Source: Collinsella sp. (GTDB taxonomy: Bacteria; Actinomycetota; Coriobacteriia; Coriobacteriales; Coriobacteriaceae). From it: a stretch of DNA of 59,740 nt. The stretch's first letter is position 1; each line of letters opens with the position of its first letter. The notes under the pieces are model-generated. The model was not told where the DNA came from, did no database searches, and saw only the letters and a list, made by a program, of their open reading frames with translations. This document shows, one piece after another, positions 51,348 through 59,645 of this stretch. The position numbers and the translations under genes are program-made. Location of the stretch: contig JAUMOL010000003.1 of the NCBI GenBank assembly GCA_031295385.1, forward strand, positions 1 to 59,740. The letters are read 5' to 3'.

Positions 51348-51368
51348 TTGTCTACGGTCGTCTATATA
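51348..51368 (-). promoter_or_regulatory. possible GntR operator before gutA
   Basis: The minus strand reads TATAGACGACCGTAGACAAC. It shares TATAGACGAC with the site at 53869-53882 and the half-site AGAC in tandem, but is not a full palindrome. Confidence 0.5.
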
Positions 51369-51442
51369 TTACAAAGTGACTGCCTTCTGAGCTTTGCTCT
51401 TGCATTCCTTTCGGTGAATGGTTGGTTTTGTAGGGCAAACGG

Positions 51443-52918
51443 CTATGCGCTCTTTAGCTCATAGATATTTTCTAATGCCTTAAATATGCGCATGTACCTG
51501 TCAAAACGCACATTGTATATCTCGTGGACTTTGTCGCTTTTTTCAACGGAATCTAGCCTTTTGCAGACCCCGGCGGCAATATCGGCCAAATCTTGTCCGC
51601 AAGAAGCTGAAAGCGCTAGCAATGCCGCGCCCTGACCGGCACCGGACGATTCCATGCGCACTAAATCGATTCCCAACACGTTTGAGAGCGTTTGCGCCCA
51701 AAAATCGTTCTTAGCCCCTCCGCCAACAAGCCTGATACCGAACCACTCTTGCGAATGGTTCACGGATTCCTTGAGTTCCCTGAGGGCATATGCCGTGCCC
51801 TCCATAAGTGCCCTCTCAAGCTCCGAACGCGTCGTGTCAAGGTCAAGCCCCAAAAAGGCACCTCGAACCGACGGGCAACCGTGCAAGACCTTTTCCCCCG
51901 ACAGATGCGGATAGAACATGAGGTCCCTCATTTCGTAGAAAGGATCCTCAACGGCCTTGTCCTCGAGATCGTAGGAGTCGCTGTCTAGAATCTGTCCGTA
52001 CCACCACTCCTTAGCTCCACCACACGACCTAATACTGAGCTGAACTTGCGTCTTAAGAGTATTACCCCATTTAAACAATACGGGCTTACCAACATCTGGA
52101 AGTTCAACCCCTTCGGCCGAATACATCAGCACACCGCTTGTGCCAAGCGAAATGGTGGGAATGCCCTCCAGGAGACAGCCCGTACAAATCGCCGCCGCAG
52201 GATTATCGCCCGTCCCCCTTACAATCGAAGCGTCTGCGGGAATTCCCGTCTCATCCGAAGCCCTTTCGCTAACGACCCCGATAACCTTGTCGGAAGGCTC
52301 GACAGCGGGAAGCAACGACTCGGGAACCCCAAAATGCTCGCAAACCTCGTCAATCCAAGTTTGCTTCTTATTATCGAAAAGCCCCGTTGTCGACGCTCCG
52401 CAATAGTCCATGCCGGGATGTCCGCCAAACTTGAGAGCGATCCAATCCGAAACCGAAAGGAATACCTCGCTCTTGGAAAGAGCTGCTGGATTGTTTTTAG
52501 CCATCCATGCAAGGTTCATTGCCGGAACCCCAGTTGAAAGGAAGCTGGCAACCTGAGGAAAACCTACAGCTAGCGCCCACTGCTTCTCATCAAAAACAGT
52601 GTCAATCGTGCGTTGATCATTCCACATTATCGCCGGACATGTCGGAACCCCAGCAGCATCAACCAGCACCGTCGTATGCATTTGCCCGGTGGCCCCAACG
52701 CCCTTAATTAGAGACAGGTCGACCTTCTCCCCAAGCAAGGCGCACGCCGAACAAACGGCATCCCACCATATCCCGGGTTCGATCTCTCTCCAACCGGGAT
52801 GAGGCTCAGAGCATTCGTAAGCCTCGCTTGCAGTTGCGACAACTTTTCCACTTTCATCAATGCACGTAAGCTTCACCGATGACGTGCCAACATCGACACC
52901 AAGGTAGAGCGCGCCCAT
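51443..52918 (-). CDS. FGGY-family carbohydrate kinase (xylulokinase-like)
   Basis: A 491-residue sugar kinase of the actin-like fold. The phosphate-1 loop YLGVDVGTSSVKLTCID, Gly-Gln motif VGATGQMHTTVLVD, catalytic Asp region (GTGDNPAAAICTG), and signature MEGTAYALRELKE plus RLVGGGAKNDFWAQTLSNVLG place it closest to xylulokinases. It adds phosphate to a ketose or polyol. The ATG at 52918 has GAGG; an upstream ATG at 52939 precedes it. It follows the aldolase by 30 bp on the same strand and shares its promoter and operator. Confidence 0.88.
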   Translation of the reverse strand: MGALYLGVDVGTSSVKLTCIDESGKVVATASEAYECSEPHPGWREIEPGIWWDAVCSACALLGEKVDLSLIKGVGATGQMHTTVLVDAAGVPTCPAIMWNDQRTIDTVFDEKQWALAVGFPQVASFLSTGVPAMNLAWMAKNNPAALSKSEVFLSVSDWIALKFGGHPGMDYCGASTTGLFDNKKQTWIDEVCEHFGVPESLLPAVEPSDKVIGVVSERASDETGIPADASIVRGTGDNPAAAICTGCLLEGIPTISLGTSGVLMYSAEGVELPDVGKPVLFKWGNTLKTQVQLSIRSCGGAKEWWYGQILDSDSYDLEDKAVEDPFYEMRDLMFYPHLSGEKVLHGCPSVRGAFLGLDLDTTRSELERALMEGTAYALRELKESVNHSQEWFGIRLVGGGAKNDFWAQTLSNVLGIDLVRMESSGAGQGAALLALSASCGQDLADIAAGVCKRLDSVEKSDKVHEIYNVRFDRYMRIFKALENIYELKSA

Positions 52919-52948
52919 TATCGCCTCATCCATATCCATAATTCCGAT

Positions 52949-53791
52949 TTACTCAGCGATGCCGTTAATGGCGCGGGTCGTTTTGTAGGCAACGGCCGCG
53001 ACGGCTTCTCGAGCATCGATTAGCACCTTGGCAAGATTGTGCTCATTGTTGTTTGCCTCATACGCCTTGCCAACAGTTGTGATGTAGGCCTTACGCAGGT
53101 CGCTTGCAATATTGATCTTGGACATCTTGTGCGGCTGCATCGCATGGATGGTCTCGTAGGGAATTCCCGAGCCGCCATGAAGAACGAGGGGACACGGAGA
53201 TACCTCTGCAAGCTTCTCAAGCAGCGGCAAATCGATGCGCGGCTCATCTTCGAGGCCATGAACATTACCGATGGACACGGCCAGCAAATCACAGCCCGTG
53301 CGCTCTACGAACTCACAAACCTGATCCGGGTCGGTCTTAAGATCCGCCTCGGAAACATGATCGTCCTCCTTGCCCTTGATGGCGCCAAGCTCCGCCTCGA
53401 CGGGCACGCCATAGCAATGGCAATAGTCGACCGCCTGGCGCGAGAAGCGAATGTTCTCTTCAAAGGAAAGCGCGGCACCGTCGATCATGACAGAGGTGAA
53501 GCCAGCCTGGACCGCCTGGCGTACGTCCTCGAGCGTCTTGCCGTGATCGAGATGCAGACACGTGGGAACGATATAATCCTCCGCCGCGCGCTTTACGATG
53601 GATGCGATCATGCCGTAATCGGACAGCTTGACGTTAGTAGGGGCGATCTGAAGAATACCCGGCATCCCGGCCCTCTGTAATCCATCCAGGATACCTAAGG
53701 TCATCTCCATGTTCGTCGTGTTATATGCGGGAAGGAGCCATCCGTTCTTGCGTGCAATCTGGATCAGCTCAGTCGAAGTTACAACTGCCAT
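52949..53791 (-). CDS. class II aldolase of the fructose/tagatose-bisphosphate family
   Basis: A zinc-dependent TIM-barrel aldolase of 280 residues that makes or breaks a bond to dihydroxyacetone phosphate. LLPAYNTTNMEM starts the barrel. Zinc ligands lie in LHLDHGKTLED, VHGLED and LHGGSGIPY. The proton-relay residues lie in AELGAIKGKEDD. The C-terminal NIASDLRKAY binds substrate phosphate. Closest in layout to KbaY/GatY/Fba of the small class. It starts the aldolase-kinase transcript behind a double operator; GGAGGA is well placed. Confidence 0.9.
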   Translation of the reverse strand: MAVVTSTELIQIARKNGWLLPAYNTTNMEMTLGILDGLQRAGMPGILQIAPTNVKLSDYGMIASIVKRAAEDYIVPTCLHLDHGKTLEDVRQAVQAGFTSVMIDGAALSFEENIRFSRQAVDYCHCYGVPVEAELGAIKGKEDDHVSEADLKTDPDQVCEFVERTGCDLLAVSIGNVHGLEDEPRIDLPLLEKLAEVSPCPLVLHGGSGIPYETIHAMQPHKMSKINIASDLRKAYITTVGKAYEANNNEHNLAKVLIDAREAVAAVAYKTTRAINGIAE

Positions 53792-53847
53792 GATTCCTCC
53801 AACCGGGTTACGGCAATTCGAGTTGAGTTTTCGTTCCAGATACTTAT

Positions 53848-53882
53848 ATAGACGTCTATGTACCTGTTTATAGACGACTATA
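53848..53882 (-). promoter_or_regulatory. double GntR operator before the aldolase gene
   Basis: The perfect palindrome ATAGACGTCTAT (53848-53859) and the imperfect TATAGACGACTATA (53869-53882) are centred 22 bp apart, two helical turns, 55-90 bp before the start codon. The same palindrome recurs at 54650-54661. Confidence 0.7.
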
Positions 53883-53924
53883 TACCTTTTTGATTTATGC
53901 GCAAAGCACTAAATACAGCAAATC

Positions 53925-53963
53925 GAAAAAAGGGGCTGCCGAGAAGCACTCGACAGCCCCTTT
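53925..53963 (-). terminator. rho-independent terminator of the HAD gene
   Basis: AAAGGGGCTG and CAGCCCCTTT pair, with TTTTTT on the minus strand. It lies just past the stop codon at 53976. Confidence 0.85.
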
Positions 53964-53975
53964 CATTTGACATGC

Positions 53976-54632
53976 TTACCCCAGCGCCCCATTTGCCAGC
54001 ATATCGGTAACGTCATTTAGGCTCGGAACTATTGCCGTGGCCAATCTTTCCATCTCATCTGTTGGCTCAGAGAGATCGGGGACCATGACAGTGCAAAATC
54101 CTCCTGCAAATCCCGCACGCACCCCGTTATAGGAATCCTCTAAAACGAGGGATTTCTGCGGCGAAGCTCCTAGCTCATCCGCCGCTTTCAAAAAGACGTC
54201 TGGATAAGGCTTGGCGTGTTCGACCTCAATACCAGAGACGATCGAATCGAAATAAGGGAGTATTCCTCCCCTTATCAAATTTGCCTCGATCATTTTTCTG
54301 CTCGATGATGAAGCAACCGCCATCGGAATTCCCTCAGCCTGAAGATAGTCGAGAAGCCGATCTAATCCGGATTTCTTCTCTGCGCCCTGAGCCAGCGCTT
54401 CATGCGCTATTTCGTAAAAACGGTCAACAAACGCTTGAGAATCGACCTCATCACCATACCACTCGCGAATAATGGACACCGCTTCCGATCCATTGGTGCC
54501 ACGCATGGCGTCCGCAAGACCCTCTTTGCATTCAACCTCAAACTCAATTGCGGTTTTGGGCCAGCAGGAAGCCCAAATCGGCTCAGTATCGAACATGAGC
54601 CCGTCCATATCGAAGATAACCGCCTCGAACAT
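53976..54632 (-). CDS. HAD-family sugar phosphatase
   Basis: A 218-residue phosphatase of the same small-cap subfamily as the gene at 41886. Motif I VIFDMDGLMFDTEPIW, motif II VASSSSRKM, Lys in EHAKPYPDVFLKA, motif III LVLEDSYNGVRAG. The ATG at 54632 has GGAGG. A perfect ATAGACGTCTAT lies 18-29 bp upstream, so it belongs to the PTS regulon, where it may remove phosphate from an overflow intermediate or make the substrate of the kinase. Own promoter and terminator indicate a single-gene unit. Confidence 0.88.
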   Translation of the reverse strand: MFEAVIFDMDGLMFDTEPIWASCWPKTAIEFEVECKEGLADAMRGTNGSEAVSIIREWYGDEVDSQAFVDRFYEIAHEALAQGAEKKSGLDRLLDYLQAEGIPMAVASSSSRKMIEANLIRGGILPYFDSIVSGIEVEHAKPYPDVFLKAADELGASPQKSLVLEDSYNGVRAGFAGGFCTVMVPDLSEPTDEMERLATAIVPSLNDVTDMLANGALG

Positions 54633-54649
54633 ATTGCCTCCTAGTTCAA

Positions 54650-54661
54650 ATAGACGTCTAT
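54650..54661 (-). promoter_or_regulatory. GntR operator before the HAD gene
   Basis: Perfect palindrome ATAGACGTCTAT, identical to 53848-53859, immediately upstream of the ribosome binding site, where it would block transcription. Confidence 0.65.
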
Positions 54662-54753
54662 ATACGTTTATTCTATCAAAGGAGATCTATCTTTCGCGAC
54701 AGCATGAAAGGAGACGGGCCCAGTAAAAGCCGGCAGGCACCTCGCCCACCAAA

Positions 54754-54790
54754 AACCACCACGATGGGGACTATTCCCATCGTGGTGGTT
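54754..54790. repeat. GGGAC-core palindrome, ACCACCAC stem
   Basis: AACCACCACGATGGG and CCCATCGTGGTGGTT form a perfect 15-bp stem. The loop carries GGGGACTATTCCC. Same stem class as 3731 and 40508. Confidence 0.85.
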
Positions 54791-54869
54791 GCCCTACATC
54801 GATCTACTTGGCGTGGCACTTCCAGAGCGGCCCTTGCATCGGCATGTATGTTGCAGACAAAATCACACG

Positions 54870-56945
54870 CTACTTGGCGCGACCCTCCTCATAGCGCTCG
54901 ACCAGCTTGGCCTGAACGTCATAGGGAACCTGCTCGTAGCCGGCGGGCTTCATGGTAAAGTCACCCGTGCCGCGCGTGATAGAGCGCAGGCGCGTCGAGT
55001 AATCCGTCAGCTCGGCCAGCGGCGCCTGGGCGATAACCACGGTGTCGCCGCGTTCATCGGTCTCCATGCCCGTCACGCGACCGCGCGATGCCGAGATGTC
55101 ACCCATCACGGCGCCGGCGTAGCTCTCGGGGATAGTCACCGTAATTTCCTCGATGGGCTCCAGCACCACCGGGTCGGCATCGGCGCACGCCTTGCGCAGG
55201 CCGATGCGGGCCGCCGCACGGAACGCCATCTCGTTGGAGTCGACGCTGTGATACGAGCCGTCGTACACAGCCACGCGAATGCCCGTGAGCGGATAGCCGG
55301 CAATAATACCGTCCTTCATGGTCTCCTGGACACCCTTGTCCACGGCGGGAATCAGCGAGCGCGGAATGCGGCCACCCACGACCTCATCCACAAACTCGTA
55401 GCCGTCGCTCGTGCCGTCGGGCCCAATGAGCGGCTCAACGCGCAGCCAGCAGTCACCGTACTGACCGGCACCGCCTGTCTGCTTCTTGTGGCGGCCCTGG
55501 GCGCTCGCCGTGCGGCGGATGGTCTCGCGATACGGAATGCGGATCGGCACGCTCTTGGCCACGACCTTGGTACGGTCCTCCAAACGGTTGAGCAGCACCG
55601 AAACCTGCGCCTCACCCACGGCGGAGATAATGGTCTGGCCGGTCTCCTCGTCACGATCGATGCTCATGGTCGGATCGGCCTTGCAGGCCTTCTCGATAAA
55701 CGTGTAGAGCTTCTCTTCGTCCCCGCGATTCTCGGCCTCGATGGCAATGCGGTACTGCGAGTTGGGGAACTTAAACGCCGCAGCCTCGACCTTGCCGGTA
55801 ATCGAGAGCGTATCGCCCGTCTCGGCCGCCAGCTTGGGTGCCACGATAATGTCGCCGGCATAGGCGTGACCGACCTCGGTCATGTCGCGGCCGCACATCA
55901 CATACAGGTGAGCCAGACGGTCGCCCTTGCGCGTGCGCGCGTTGACCAGCTCAAGGCCCGGCTCAAGCGTACCCGTCAGCACCTTAATAAAGCTGATGCG
56001 ACCCTGCTGCGGATCGGCCAGGGTCTTAAACACAAACGCCACCGGACGATCATCGTCGCTTGAAATCTTGAGCGAATCGCCGTCGATAAGCGGCATCTCG
56101 CCGTAGTCGGTCGGCGCCGGGAAGTATGTGGCGATGTCGTCCATCAGCGAGTTGACGCCCTGCTCCTTAATGCAATCGCCCGCAAAGACCGGCACAAAGA
56201 TGCGCTCGGCGATCGCCTTCGACAGCAGGCCTTCAAGCTCCTCCTGCGTCAGCGTCTCCTCGCCTTCCAAGTACTTCATCATCAGTTCGTCGTCAGCCTC
56301 GGCCACCAGCTCGCACAGATGGTCATGGGCTTCCTCGGCCTGGGCACGATACTCCTCGGGAATCTCCGACTCAACGGCTTCGGTGCCGTTGCAATGGCGC
56401 GCCTTCATGCGCACCAGGTCGATGATGCCATCAAAGTCCTCGCCCTCGCCCCAGGGAAGGGTCACGGCGCCCAGTCGCGTGCCAAAGCGCTCCTGCAGCA
56501 GGTCCATCGTGGTCGCAAAGCTGGCCTCGGAGCGCGACAGGCGGTTTACGAACACCGCACGCGCCAAGCGCAGGTCCTCGGCGGCATACCAGAGCTTAAC
56601 CGTCGTAGGCTGCGGGCCGGCCTCGGCGTCGACCACAAACAGAGCCGTCTCGCAGACGCTCATCGCGGCAAAGGCGTCGCCGATAAAATCGGGGTAGCAC
56701 GGGGCATCGAGCACATTGATGCGCGCGCCCTTCCAGTCGATCGGCGCGATGGTCGTCGAGATGGAGAATGAACGCTTGACCTCTTCAGGGTCATAGTCGA
56801 GCGTGGGCTTGGTGCCGTCGTGGCCGCCCAGGCGGGCGGTCTTGCCGGAAAGGTGGAGCATGGCCTCGGCGAGCGAAGTCTTGCCCACCCCGCCTTGGCC
56901 TACGAGCACCACGTTCCTTACGTTACCGGTCTTGGGAGCACCCAT
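54870..56945 (-). CDS. EF-G-like translation-factor GTPase with altered G motifs
   Basis: A 691-residue protein with the five-domain EF-G plan. P loop VGQGGVGKTSL is intact. Switch II reads LDAPCYPDF where EF-G has DTPGHVDF, so the catalytic His is Tyr84. The base-specifying motif reads NRLSR (134-138) in place of NKxD. Domain IV-V features are recognisable (QTGGAGQYGDCWLRVEP, GAVMGDISASRGRVTGME). It belongs to the EF-G paralogue group often called EF-G-like or FusA2, not to canonical EF-G. It may be slow or inactive in hydrolysis and act in translation stress. The ATG at 56945 has AAGGAGG. A monocistronic gene. Confidence 0.85.
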   Translation of the reverse strand: MGAPKTGNVRNVVLVGQGGVGKTSLAEAMLHLSGKTARLGGHDGTKPTLDYDPEEVKRSFSISTTIAPIDWKGARINVLDAPCYPDFIGDAFAAMSVCETALFVVDAEAGPQPTTVKLWYAAEDLRLARAVFVNRLSRSEASFATTMDLLQERFGTRLGAVTLPWGEGEDFDGIIDLVRMKARHCNGTEAVESEIPEEYRAQAEEAHDHLCELVAEADDELMMKYLEGEETLTQEELEGLLSKAIAERIFVPVFAGDCIKEQGVNSLMDDIATYFPAPTDYGEMPLIDGDSLKISSDDDRPVAFVFKTLADPQQGRISFIKVLTGTLEPGLELVNARTRKGDRLAHLYVMCGRDMTEVGHAYAGDIIVAPKLAAETGDTLSITGKVEAAAFKFPNSQYRIAIEAENRGDEEKLYTFIEKACKADPTMSIDRDEETGQTIISAVGEAQVSVLLNRLEDRTKVVAKSVPIRIPYRETIRRTASAQGRHKKQTGGAGQYGDCWLRVEPLIGPDGTSDGYEFVDEVVGGRIPRSLIPAVDKGVQETMKDGIIAGYPLTGIRVAVYDGSYHSVDSNEMAFRAAARIGLRKACADADPVVLEPIEEITVTIPESYAGAVMGDISASRGRVTGMETDERGDTVVIAQAPLAELTDYSTRLRSITRGTGDFTMKPAGYEQVPYDVQAKLVERYEEGRAK

Positions 56946-57185
56946 GATGACCTCCTTGCAGGGCCGCGCACAATGCGCGACGCCAACGGGGAGAGTTCGC
57001 GGTCGGTGCCATCCCGGGAGCAGCATGGTCGGCAGCCGAGCCGACTCACCCTCCAAATGTCCTATGCCACCACCCTACCCTCACGGGCGGCTGTCCATGC
57101 ATACCTTTCGGCACACGTATGAATACAGGCGGCGAGAGGAAGAGACAAGCTTGTGGGGCGATTATTGAACCCCGTCGATGCAAAC

Positions 57186-57225
57186 AAAAAGCCGCCACAG
57201 TCCGTAAGACCTGCGGCGGCTTCGC
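57186..57225 (-). terminator. rho-independent terminator of the amino-acid importer operon
   Basis: AAGCCGCCACAG and CTGCGGCGGCTT (one mismatch) are followed by TTTTTGTTTG on the minus strand, about 30 bp past the stop codon. Confidence 0.85.
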
Positions 57226-57255
57226 CTCAATTAATAGTTGAGTAAATACCTGAGC

Positions 57256-58020
57256 CTACCCCTCGATACGGCTCAAGAACTCACGGGTACGTTGCTCACG
57301 CGGGTGATTGATAACCTGCTCGGCCGGACCCTCCTCGACAATGCGGCCTCCGTCCATAAAGACCACGCGATCGGCAACATCGCGCGCAAACTGCATTGCG
57401 TGGGTCACGATTACCATCGTCATATTCTGCGCGGCAAGGTCTTTAATGACATGCAGCACCTCGGCCGTCAGCTCGGGATCAAGTGCCGAGGTCGGCTCGT
57501 CAAAGAACAGGATCTCCGGATCGAGCGCTAGGGCGCGGGCGATACTCACGCGCTGTTGCTGACCGCCCGAAAGCTCACACGGAACCTTGTTCTCGTTGCC
57601 CACAAGCCCCATCTGCGCGATCAACTCGCATGCACGTGCCTCTGCCTGCTCGCGCGGGCGCTTAAGAACGCGGATCGGCGCATCGGTGATGTTTTTCATC
57701 ACGGTATAGTGCGGGAACAGATTGTAGTTCTGAAACACCAGGCCAAATCGCGAGCGCGCCTGCCTGGGCACATCGCCCTTCGCATAGACCGCGCCCGAAC
57801 CCGCATCCGTCGCAACGGCAAGGTCGCCAAACGAGAGCGAGCCTCCGTCGAGCGTCTCGAGCAGCGTGGCACACCGCAGCAGCGTGGACTTGCCGCCACC
57901 CGAAGGCCCGATAATCGCCACGACCTCTCCACGCTTTACCTCGAGCGAGATATCCTTGAGCACCTCATTGCCGCCAAACGCCTTGCGAGCGTTCGATATA
58001 TTCATTACCGAATTAATCAT
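57256..58020 (-). CDS. polar amino-acid ABC transporter ATP-binding protein
   Basis: A 254-residue ATPase of the GlnQ/HisP class. Walker A GPSGGGKSTLL, Q loop LVFQNYNLFPHYTVMKNI, signature LSGGQQQRVSIARAL, Walker B ILFFDEPTSALDPEL with Glu, and switch His VTHAMQF. It powers the permease encoded upstream, overlapping it by 8 bp. The ATG at 58020 is favoured by that overlap; an ATG at 58005 (MNISNARK) is the alternative. Last gene of a three-gene operon ended by the terminator at 57186. Confidence 0.92.
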   Translation of the reverse strand: MINSVMNISNARKAFGGNEVLKDISLEVKRGEVVAIIGPSGGGKSTLLRCATLLETLDGGSLSFGDLAVATDAGSGAVYAKGDVPRQARSRFGLVFQNYNLFPHYTVMKNITDAPIRVLKRPREQAEARACELIAQMGLVGNENKVPCELSGGQQQRVSIARALALDPEILFFDEPTSALDPELTAEVLHVIKDLAAQNMTMVIVTHAMQFARDVADRVVFMDGGRIVEEGPAEQVINHPREQRTREFLSRIEG

Positions 58021-58666
58021 GGTAGTAATCCAATTTTTTCTCGGCGGCGCCCAGCAGCATCTCGACAACGAAATTAAAGACCCAGTAAATCAGCGCCGCG
58101 ATCGCAAACGGCACCATGCTCACCTGCGAGGCGACCAGCGCCTTGGCGGTCGAGAACATCTCACCCACGCCAATGGCAAACGCCAGCGACGTGTCCTTGA
58201 CCAGCGTGATGATCTCATTGCCCATCGCCGGCAGAATACGCTTGGCGACCTGCGGCATCACGATATACAGAAACGTCTGCACGCGCGAATAGCCCAGCAC
58301 CTCGGCAGCCTCGTATTGACCGCGCGGAATGGACTGCAAGCCCGAGCGATAGATCTCGGCAAAGTAACCGGCGTAGTTGATGATGAACGCCACGACGCAC
58401 GCCGTCCACTTGGAATCGGGCGTGAGCGAAATGCCAAACACGTAGTACGGGGCAAAGTAGATGGCAAACATCTGCAGCATGAGCGGCGTACCGCGCATGA
58501 CCGAAATGTAGATGCGCGCAATCCAGCGAAGCGGCGCGATTTTGCTCATGCGCATAAACGCCACGGGGATTCCCAGCGGAATCGACCCCAGCAGTGTCAG
58601 CACAAACAACTGCAAACTGACCAAGAATCCCTGGCCAAGCATCTGCATCATGACCTGAATAGACAT
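58013..58666 (-). CDS. polar amino-acid ABC transporter permease
   Basis: A 217-residue His/Glu-type permease with about five membrane segments. The coupling EAA loop is visible as GQYEAAEVLGYSRVQTFLYIVMPQ, and RGTPLMLQMFAIYF is typical of the amino-acid class. Only one permease gene is present, so it should act as a homodimer. Its ATG overlaps the stop of the binding-protein gene (TAATG), implying translational coupling. Confidence 0.92.
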   Translation of the reverse strand: MSIQVMMQMLGQGFLVSLQLFVLTLLGSIPLGIPVAFMRMSKIAPLRWIARIYISVMRGTPLMLQMFAIYFAPYYVFGISLTPDSKWTACVVAFIINYAGYFAEIYRSGLQSIPRGQYEAAEVLGYSRVQTFLYIVMPQVAKRILPAMGNEIITLVKDTSLAFAIGVGEMFSTAKALVASQVSMVPFAIAALIYWVFNFVVEMLLGAAEKKLDYYHD

Positions 58667-59526
58667 TACTTGAGCACCCAATTATCGAAAGATAGACCAT
58701 AGCTTGAATACTTGTCGCACAGGTCCTTGACCGTGCCGTCCTCGTAGAGCGCCTTGAGCGACTCGGCTACAGCATCGGCCGACTTGGTGTCGCCCTTCTT
58801 AAAGCCGACGGCGTAGTGCTCGCTGGACAGCGGCTCATCAAGCTGCGTATAAGCATCGGGCTTGGCGGCAAGCTGATACTGGGCAATCGAAAGGTCGCAA
58901 GCCACGGCATCGACCGCGCCGCTCTCGAGCTGCATAAAGGCCGTGTTGTACTCGCCGATCGTGTCGAGCGTGGCAAACGTCGCTGCCAGATCCTTCTGGT
59001 CACCCTCAAGCACGTCCTGCGCAGCGGAATCAGTCTGGGTAACCACAGTCTTGCCGGCAAGATCGTCCCAGCCCTTGATGCCCGCATCCTTCTTGACCAC
59101 CAGCACCTGCTCGTTGAGCATGTACGGCTCGGAGAACGTGTAGTCGTCCTCACGGCCCTCCATGGTAAAGCCGTTCCAGATGCAGTTGATGGCGCCCGAG
59201 TTAAGCAGCGTATCCTTGGCGTCCCAGTCGATGGCCTCGTATTTGACCTCCCAGCCCTGCTTATCGGCAACAGCCTTGGCCAGATCGAGATCAAAGCCGG
59301 TGTACTCGCCATCGTCGCCCACAAAGCCGTACGGAGGATAGGACTTATCAAAGCCCACCACGAGCTTCTTGGACTCCGCAGCGCCCTTCACATCCTTGGC
59401 CGCGGCAGAGCCAGCAGCGGAGCCCTTGCCGGCACCACCGCCGCAACCGACAAGACCAAGGCCAAGCACCGTGGCGAGCGAGCCGGCTAGACCAACAAAC
59501 TGACGACGAGACATATCGGTATTCAT
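58666..59526 (-). CDS. polar amino-acid substrate-binding lipoprotein
   Basis: A 286-residue type-3 solute-binding protein. The N-terminus combines a twin-arginine pattern (SRRQFVG) with a lipobox (LGLVGC), so it is probably a Tat-exported lipoprotein. A Gly/Ala/Ser/Lys linker follows, then LVVGFDKSYPPYGFVGDDGEYTGFDLDLAKAV, the family signature. KTVVTQTDSAAQDVL and DAVACDLSIAQYQL line the ligand cleft. Cystine-like or polar amino acids are likely ligands; exact specificity is not visible. The ATG at 59526 has AAGGGGG. Confidence 0.92.
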   Translation of the reverse strand: MNTDMSRRQFVGLAGSLATVLGLGLVGCGGGAGKGSAAGSAAAKDVKGAAESKKLVVGFDKSYPPYGFVGDDGEYTGFDLDLAKAVADKQGWEVKYEAIDWDAKDTLLNSGAINCIWNGFTMEGREDDYTFSEPYMLNEQVLVVKKDAGIKGWDDLAGKTVVTQTDSAAQDVLEGDQKDLAATFATLDTIGEYNTAFMQLESGAVDAVACDLSIAQYQLAAKPDAYTQLDEPLSSEHYAVGFKKGDTKSADAVAESLKALYEDGTVKDLCDKYSSYGLSFDNWVLK

Positions 59527-59645
59527 GGTATTCCCCCTTGGTGGCACTTTAGTTAGGTAAAGTGAGTCGTGTAACGTCCAGAATCATACACTCTACCTTG
59601 ATAAAGTACAAGGGAGAGGTTGCCCGGCGTGGGCGGGGAGCGGCG

